A stretch of DNA of 24,040 nucleotides from Mastigamoeba balamuthi (Eukaryota > Evosea > Mastigamoebida > Mastigamoebidae), in NCBI GenBank assembly GCA_902651635.1, contig CACRSC010000071.1:182756-206795 (forward strand), in the 5' to 3' direction. Made by a program: the position numbers and the translations under genes. The notes beneath the pieces were generated by a model. The model was given only the letters and a program-made list of their open reading frames with translations. It had not been told where the DNA came from and searched no databases. Below are positions 18,358 to 24,040 of the stretch, piece after piece (the first letter of the stretch is position 1; each line of letters starts with the position of its first letter).

Positions 18358-21300
18358 ATGTCTTGGAAGGAGGCGTGCGCGGACCTCGAGGCTGTCGCGG
18401 CCTCGCTGGGCCCGCTCTCGGCCCTCCTCTCGCTGCGCAGCGCCGACTCTCACCGCATCTGCTCGCTGATCCGCAAGACGGCGTCTTCGCTGGGCTCTGC
18501 CCCGCCCGCCGCGGACCAGTACGCGCAGCCGCCGCACGCGATTCGGCTCTGCCCGGGCCTCACGGGGCCGAACCGAAACAGGGCGGTGTGTTCTGTGTGG
18601 TCCTGCTGTGCCGCGCAGCAGAAATCGCAGGCAGAGGCGTGGGCGGAGCTCGAGCGGGCAGCGGCAGCGCTCCAGCAGCGCCTGCAGCGCGGGCAGGCCG
18701 CCGCAGAGGCCCAGGCCAAGGCGCTGCGGCAGCAGGGCGTCGCCTCGGACGAGGACCTCAAGTCGCTGGGGGCCAAGTCGGCCAGCGAGACCGACAGGCG
18801 CGCCAAGTACGAGAAGTCGCTGCGCCACAGGCACGCTCCTCCCTCCCCCTCCCCTTTTCCCACATGTTCTGCTGCTGTGCTGTGCTGTGCTGTGTGCTCT
18901 GCTCCTGCTGGGCATCGCTGATTTCGGTTTTGGGGGTGGGGGCTCTCTGCCGTTACTTTGCGCCCCGCCTTTGGGCTCTCTTTGTCTGCTGCGCCCTGTG
19001 CTGCCCGCGGTGTCTGTGCCTCTGCCTGTGCCCTGCGGCCCTGTGTGCTGCTAATGTGCGCGTGCGCGTGTGTGCTCAGGGCACTGCGCTCTGCTCTGCT
19101 CTTTTTCTCTCTCCCCGGCATTTCCCCACGGCTGCTCGTGGTCCGCTCTCCCCTCCCTCCCCTTCTCTCTGCGCTGTGCCCGCCGGTGTGCGCGCAGCGC
19201 GGGGGTTGTGGCCGGCGGTTATTTCGTTTTGTCCGGCGCTGCTGCGGTTGTTGGAGAACACAGTGCCACTCTCTGCGTCTTTTTTGCCCGCACGGCCGTT
19301 TCGGACTCGGCTAACCGCCGCGATCTCCGCTGAGCCCGCGCTCGCGCTGCCCCTGCGCCCGCTGTGCCCGCGCACCGCTCCTCTCCCCCCCTCCCTCCCA
19401 ATCCCCCGCTTCCCCGTTTCCCATTTGCTCGCGCGGCGCCTCTGCTCGGCCATTGCAGGAACCGCGAAACCCAATTTGAAATTGCGGGCTTCAATTAAAT
19501 TGGGTGCCGCCCCCGCCCAAATTCCGGACAGCGGGGGGCAGCAATCCAATGTGGGCGGGCCAAATCAATTGACTCGGGGCACCCCCGCAGGCGCGAGGCC
19601 GTCGACGCGGCCGAGAAGGCGCAGAAGACCAAGCCGAAGCTGCGGGAGGACGTGGCCAAGGCCGAGGACGACGTGCGGCAGTCCGAGGCCCGCAGCGCGC
19701 GCATCAAGCAGTCGCAGCTCGCCGTCGCCGACCGCCAGCAGCAGCTCGTCGCGGACCTCCGCGCGGCGCACGACGGCGTGGTCGCGGAGCGCTCGGCGGT
19801 GCTGGCGGAGCTGGCGGCAGCCGAGGGCCACCTGAGCGAGGCGATGCAGCGGGGGGCGCGGCAGCTCGACGGGGACTTCAAGGCGCAGGAGCCGGTGCTC
19901 AGCCCGCGCAGGTGCTCGACGGCCGCCGCGTCGTCGCCGAGGCCGGGGGCGGGGGAGGGGGCGGAGGAGGCGGCGTGCGAGACGGTGGTGCGGCTGCTGG
20001 ACGCGATCGTGCGGCTCGAGGGGCAGAGGTTCGAGGGCATCTTCCGCATCCCCGAGTCGGCGGCGGCGGTCGACAGGGCCATGGAGGCCCTCGAGGCCTC
20101 CCAGACGCTCCCCGCGACCCCCAACCTCGCCGCCGTCGTCCTCAAGCGCTGGCTCACCAAGAAGCTCCCCGAGCCCCTCGTCCCCTTTGCCCAGTAGTGC
20201 GCTCTCCCCCTCAGTCGGCTGCACACAAATTCAAATTCAATTCACATCACAAACAAAACAAAACACAACAAAACAAAACACAACAAAACAAAACAAAACA
20301 AAACAAACAACACACAACACAGACAGACGCATCACGAGGGCACCTCTCCACTGCACACACAACACTCCCATGGCAACACAACACAGCACGGCACAGCGCA
20401 AGGCAGAGCTCACCACCGGTTTGCAGCGAGGCGGCGGTGGTCAAGGGAGAGGACGCGCTGGCGGTGTTCCAGAGCATCCAGGAGCCGCGCAGGGGGGCGC
20501 TGCAGCACCTGCTGGACTTTGTGCGCTACTTCACGACGGCGGCCGTGGCCGACGTGACCAAGATGAACGCGCGGGCCATCCTCACGTGCCTCACGCCCTG
20601 CGTGCTGCGGCCCCCGCCCCACCTCGAGTCCTCCAAGATCTCGCAGATCGCCGCCATGAACGAGAAGGAGGTCGCCTTCGTGCAGCGCCTCGTCGCCAGC
20701 GTCGCCGCCGCCGAGTTCGTCCCGCGCGACCGCATCGTCGTCACCAGCCCCGGCGGCAAGCCCACCGCCATCCCCGCCCCCGCTGCCGTGGCCGCCGCCG
20801 CCCCCCTCGCGGCCTCGGCCCCCGCAGCCGCCCCTGCAGCCCCGCACGGGCCGTCCGAGTCTGCGGGGCCCAAGAGCGTCGTGGGCGTCGCGAGGCCGCC
20901 GCAGCCGTCGCTGCAGGAGACGTCGCCCGTCATTGGCGACCCCGAGGAGCCGGCGGTCCGCGACGAGGGCGCCGACGACGCCCCCGAGGAGGCCGAGGCC
21001 GCGACGGAGCCCGCGGACGAGGACGAGGACGAGGAGCCCGAGGAGGAGGAGGACAGGCAGGAGAGCGAGGCGGCGGAGGACGGGGCCTCGGAGGCCAAGA
21101 CGCCGCGCTCGTCGTCGCTGTCGCTCCCGCCGCCGCCGCCTCCGCCTCCGCTGGCGGCGCGCAAGTGGTCGGGGCCGGTCCCGATATCCGCGGACGAGTT
21201 CAGCTCGTCCGACACGACCTACGCGGCAGAGTCCAACGCGTCCAAGACGACGACGGCGTCGCTGTGCGCCGACGACGAGCCCAGCGCGCCCAAGTCGGCG

Positions 21301-21483
21301 CCCCTGTCGGCCTCGTTCGCCGAGGAGGACGAGGGGGCCAGCGAGGAGGCGCCGGCCAGCGGGCCCCCGCCGATGCTGCCCCCGAGGCCGCCGGCGACGC
21401 CCTCGCAGCACGCGCAGCAGCTGACGGTGCACAGGCAGAAGCCGCCGCCGCCGATGCACTCGCCCAGGGGCAAGTCGCAATGA
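18358..21483 (+). CDS. F-BAR and RhoGAP domain protein
   Basis: Proposed exons: 18358-18518, 18582-18830, 19591-20193 and 20427-21483 (TGA), about 689 residues. Such proteins bind curved membrane through the F-BAR coiled coil and switch off Rho-family GTPases through RhoGAP (as in yeast Rgd1 or animal srGAPs). Residues 1 to about 240 are Ala/Glu/Gln-rich coiled coil starting MSWKEACADLEAV, with AEKAQKTKPKLREDVAKAED typical of F-BAR. RhoGAP follows: FEGIFRIPES with the arginine finger, VVLKRWLTKKLPEPL, then MNARAILTCLTPCVLR. The tail has an acidic run, a polyproline run and PPPMLPPRPP, possible SH3 ligands. The 233-nt intron 20194-20426 splits RhoGAP (phase 2). The 63-nt intron 18519-18581 is weak. 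The large intron has either a GC donor at 18831 or a GT donor at 18816; both keep phase. Confidence 0.8.
19469..19505. repeat. Hairpin in the large RhoGAP intron
   Basis: ACCCAATTTGAAATTG (19469-19484) pairs with CAATTAAATTGGGT (19492-19505): 14 bp with a 2-nt bulge and a 7-nt loop. It lies about 85 nt before the intron's acceptor. Confidence 0.7.
20249..20318. repeat. CAAAA-type simple repeat in RhoGAP intron
   Basis: A run of CAAAA/ACAACA units fills the middle of the 233-nt intron. The plus strand is almost free of T here, unlike the GC-rich surroundings. Confidence 0.85.
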
Positions 21484-21609
21484 GGCAGCGGCGGCGGCGG
21501 CAGCAGCGGCAGCGGCAGCGGCAGATGGGGGGAGCGGACAGACAGCAGGAGCAACAGTGTGTAGTAGTGTCCACGGGGGTTCACCACGCAAAGCAGCAGG
21601 ACAGGGAAG

Positions 21610-24009
21610 TCACGGGGCTGAGGGGGCGGCGCCGTGCGGGTCGGGCGGCAGCGCAGCGCAGACGTCCCAGTAGCTGGGGAGGAAGCGCGGCGACATGCCC
21701 ACCTCGAACTGCCTCTTCCACCTGCCAGAGTTTCACCAGCACACACAGCACACGATCAATTGATCGTCGGGACTTCAAAATCCAATGCAAACACCGTTGA
21801 GAACCTCTTGGAACAAAACGCCCACGCTGCGCGCTCTCCACACCGGCTGCTCTTCCTCTACACACGGCAATACAATACGAATACAGACAATAATTGTTCA
21901 CAGCACCTAAGCTTGTCAGGGTCCCCTTGAACAACGAGCAACTGACAAGCCATACATGTGAATGAAAACTCAAAAAAAAAGAAGCGATGAGCTCGGGGCC
22001 TCAGGATGGAGCAGATACTATGCAAACAGCACCATCGCACAGGCCAAGGGAGCAACAGAGGGAACCATCGCACCTCTGAACAAAGGCAGCGAAGTCGTCG
22101 TAGGTGTGCAGGGTGGCCACGAGCGCCTTCTCGGGCGCCTCCTCGTCGATGGCGCCGTTGGCGACGCGCTCTACGACCGCGTCGTCGACGGTCTCCTCTC
22201 CCGTGAGCTCCCGCAGCGTCGCCACGCACTCGTCGCGCGCGCGCTGCGGCATCGTCGCCCCGTGGCCGAGCAGTGCCCTGGCGGTCTTCTGCGCCACGCG
22301 GGCCCTCTCGCCGGCCCTCGCGCGCTGCGGGCAGCCCAGCGGTATTCCCGTCTCGCGCTCGAGCACCCTGTCGTGCTGCTGCATGACGGCGATGGCCATG
22401 GCGTGGCAGTCGGCGCAGAGGAGGACCGCGTTGGGCAGGTGGTCGCCCTTGAGCTCCGCGGGGAAGTGCTTGCGGTACTTGGGCGGCACGACGCTGAACT
22501 TGTTCAGCGCCCGCTCGCTGCCGCAGGCCACGCAGCGCGTCTCGCGGGTCCAGAGGAAGAAGAGCTCGTGCTGCGGGTAGCGCTCGGCGGGGCTGAAGCT
22601 CAGGCGGACAGTCCGCGAGAGCTCGTCGACGGCCCCGAGGCCGCGGGAGGCGTACCACCCGGCTCGGCGCTCGTTGCACGTGCACAGCTCCTGGCCCTCG
22701 CTGTCCAGCAGCCTGTACAGCTTCCCGAACCCCTCGCGCTTCTTCGACGACGCGCAGCTCTCCTCCGCCTGGTGGTGCTGACCTTCAGCGCCAATATTGC
22801 TTTATGTTTGATTGACTTGGTGTTTTCCCTAAGACTTTGTTTTTTTCATCGCTCGCTCAAGGGAAAACACTCAAGTCAAAAGGAAAGGGAATCAAAATGC
22901 ACTCTGCAAGACAATCGTTCAATTGATACAAGAGGTGCATATGGTGAGCACGTCCAAACAAAGATGAGGCAGGAGAAACTGAGAACGCTTAGCGTGGGCT
23001 TACCGAGACGCTGGGGGACGCCTGGCGCGGGTGGCGCGGGGCGCCCGAGGAGGCCAGGGGTCCCGCGTTGATGCAGCCCGCACAGAAGGCGCTGAGGGTC
23101 TGCCCGGGCAGGGCGTGGCGCTCGACGAGGGCGGCGAGGCAGAGGCGGGCAGCGCAGGCGTCTGCAGCGGCGTAGGCGACCTGCTCGGGGCTGAGGGTCT
23201 CGCGGTCCCAGTCGCTGAGGCGCTGGGCCTTGTCGAGGGGCAGGGCGAGGACGGCGCGGGTGATGGCCTGCAGGCTGAGGCCCCCAGCGGTGTAGCCGTG
23301 GCGCGCTGCCAGCCGCTGCAGCTCCACGGCCCCCGCCAGCGCCACGCCGTACTGCCCCCGCAGCCGCCTCGCGTCGCCCTGGGATGCCCAACGCCCACCT
23401 TGAGCACCCTGCGGCGCCAGCAGGGGCCCCCGGTGGTCAGCAGCGGCCCTGGGCTGCGCCGAGGCCCTCTGGACCACTGGGCGACTGGACTGTGCTCCCT
23501 CCGCGAGCCCAATTCAATTGCCTCCCGCCCTCAGAGGCCCGCCAACACAGCCAGCAGCCAGCGAGCTCACCCGAGCACTTGGAGCTCGGACGGAACACGC
23601 ACGGCAGCGCAGACAGGCGGAGACAGGGATATCTGGATTTGGATTTGGCCAGATATCGCCGCAGATTCACGCGATATCTCGTTAGGGCGCACCGGGAATC
23701 CGAGAGGAACGCAGCGAGACGCGGTGGCAGGGCGGCCACGCCGACGAGGCGGACGACAGCGCACTGGGCGGCGGTGCAGATCTGCATGGCGGCGAGGTGG
23801 TCGGAGCCGCTGGTCCACTCGAGGTCGAAGCCCACGCAGCCCGCGCAGCCCACCGCCTCTGCCGTCTCTGTCGTCTCTGACGCCGTCTCTGCCGCGTCTG
23901 GTGAGCAGTTGATGCGACGTTGGGCGGGGGTCCTCGCACCGCGCAGCAGCGGCAGGAGGGCGTCGTCGTCGGGGCGGCACACAAAGGCGCGCTGCAGCAG
24001 GGCGTCCAT
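21610..24009 (-). CDS. EXD2: EXD2-like 3'-5' exonuclease (DEDDy) with C-terminal Cys/His domain
   Basis: Exons 24009-23693 (may begin beyond the window), 23408-23004, 22768-22074 and 21721-21610. EXD2 is a DEDDy nuclease linked to DNA-end resection and mitochondrial RNA. Exon 1 has motif I (VGFDLEW) and AAMQICTAAQCAVVRL. Exon 2 has VLKVGVG, DARRLRGQYGV, GLSLQAI, LPLDKAQRLSDWDRETLS and motif III VAYAAADA. Exon 3 has GQELCTCNERRAGWYASRGL, CVACGSE, SVVPPKYRKHFPAEL and LLCADCHA, the EXD2-specific Cys/His (HNH-like) module. The short last exon gives WKRQFEVGMSPRFLPSYWDV, resembling the EXD2 C-terminus; it is joined by a GTGCGA donor at 22073 and matching phase 2. Between KVGVG and DARRL the frame slips at two GGG runs (23377-23379 and 23387-23389). 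One G fewer in each gives KVGVGIPGDARRL and a 508-residue protein. Introns are 284, 235 and 352 nt. It converges on the RhoGAP gene, 126 nt apart. Confidence 0.82.
21752..21767. repeat. Perfect 16-bp palindrome in the last EXD2-like intron
   Basis: ACGATCAATTGATCGT is its own reverse complement. It lies about 30 nt inside the 3' end of intron 21722-22073. Confidence 0.8.
22812..22879. repeat. Long stem-loop in EXD2-like intron 2
   Basis: The arms are 22812-22830 and 22860-22879. They pair over 19 bp with one bulged base (22871), around a 29-nt loop. The core is GTGTTTTCCC against GGGAAAACAC, extended by TTGACTTG against CAAGTCAA. The local composition is much poorer in GC than the flanking exons. 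Confidence 0.75.
23628..23679. repeat. Compound GATATC palindrome in EXD2-like intron 1
   Basis: GATATCTGG (23628-23636) pairs with CCAGATATC (23649-23657), and AGATATCGC (23651-23659) pairs with GCGATATCT (23671-23679). The segment GATATCGCCGCAGATTCACGCG resembles the repeat in intron 1 of the CFAP221-like gene. Confidence 0.7.
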
Positions 24010-24040
24010 CGCCTCGTGTGCCCTCGCGGCAGCCACGACG

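Noticed and set aside
20187-21800. 537-codon plus-strand open frame overlapping the RhoGAP exon
   Set aside because: It is an Arg/Gly-rich alternate frame of the RhoGAP exon and begins in an intron.
1-24040. CRISPR array, prokaryotic operon, or phage/plasmid origin
   Set aside because: There are no regularly spaced repeats, Shine-Dalgarno pattern or prokaryotic gene order; split genes and protein families are eukaryotic.

Overview
The window is nuclear DNA of a GC-rich protist. Genes are split by short GT-AG introns (about 41-350 nt), sit on both strands and are densely packed. The families are eukaryotic: a caspase-fold pair, a MINPP-type histidine phosphatase with a GPI signal, an F-BAR/RhoGAP protein, an EXD2-type exonuclease, a Fic protein and a CFAP221-like ciliary protein. 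The last suggests a flagellated cell. I could not assign a genus. Many 5' splice sites begin GTGCGC or GTGCNN rather than GTAAGT or GTGAGT.

Layout. 1-2681 (minus) and 3545-9687 (plus) are divergent, inverted copies of one large gene. It encodes an N-terminal beta-rich region, a caspase/metacaspase p20-like domain in which both catalytic positions are changed, and a very long helical C-terminal part. The minus copy runs off the left edge. 2682-3544 between them is a shared promoter region, with a matching bipartite element in front of each gene. 9825-10977 (minus) is a PD-(D/E)XK nuclease-like gene with one apparent +1 frameshift. 11603-13434 (minus) is a three-exon MINPP with signal peptide and GPI-anchor signal. 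14313-16292 (minus) is a four-exon gene resembling the C-terminal part of CFAP221/PCDP1. 16688-17952 (minus) is a Fic-domain gene whose inhibitory glutamate position is lysine; its 5' end is unresolved. 18358-21483 (plus) is an F-BAR plus RhoGAP gene. 21610-24009 (minus) is an EXD2-like DEDDy exonuclease in four exons, with a short last exon and two apparent +1 frameshifts.

The genes do not form a pathway; the region is ordinary eukaryotic housekeeping and signalling DNA apart from the inverted pair. The most unusual content is that pair: a giant predicted pseudo-caspase family with a nearly identical 265-bp tract (suggesting gene conversion), a copy-specific acidic loop and a copy-specific out-of-frame deletion. 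Next come the Fic E-to-K change, a palindromic GATATC repeat shared by the first introns of two unrelated genes, and strong hairpins in introns. Exon boundaries were derived by hand from homology between the two copies, protein-family expectation and splice-phase agreement. No search or alignment program was run.
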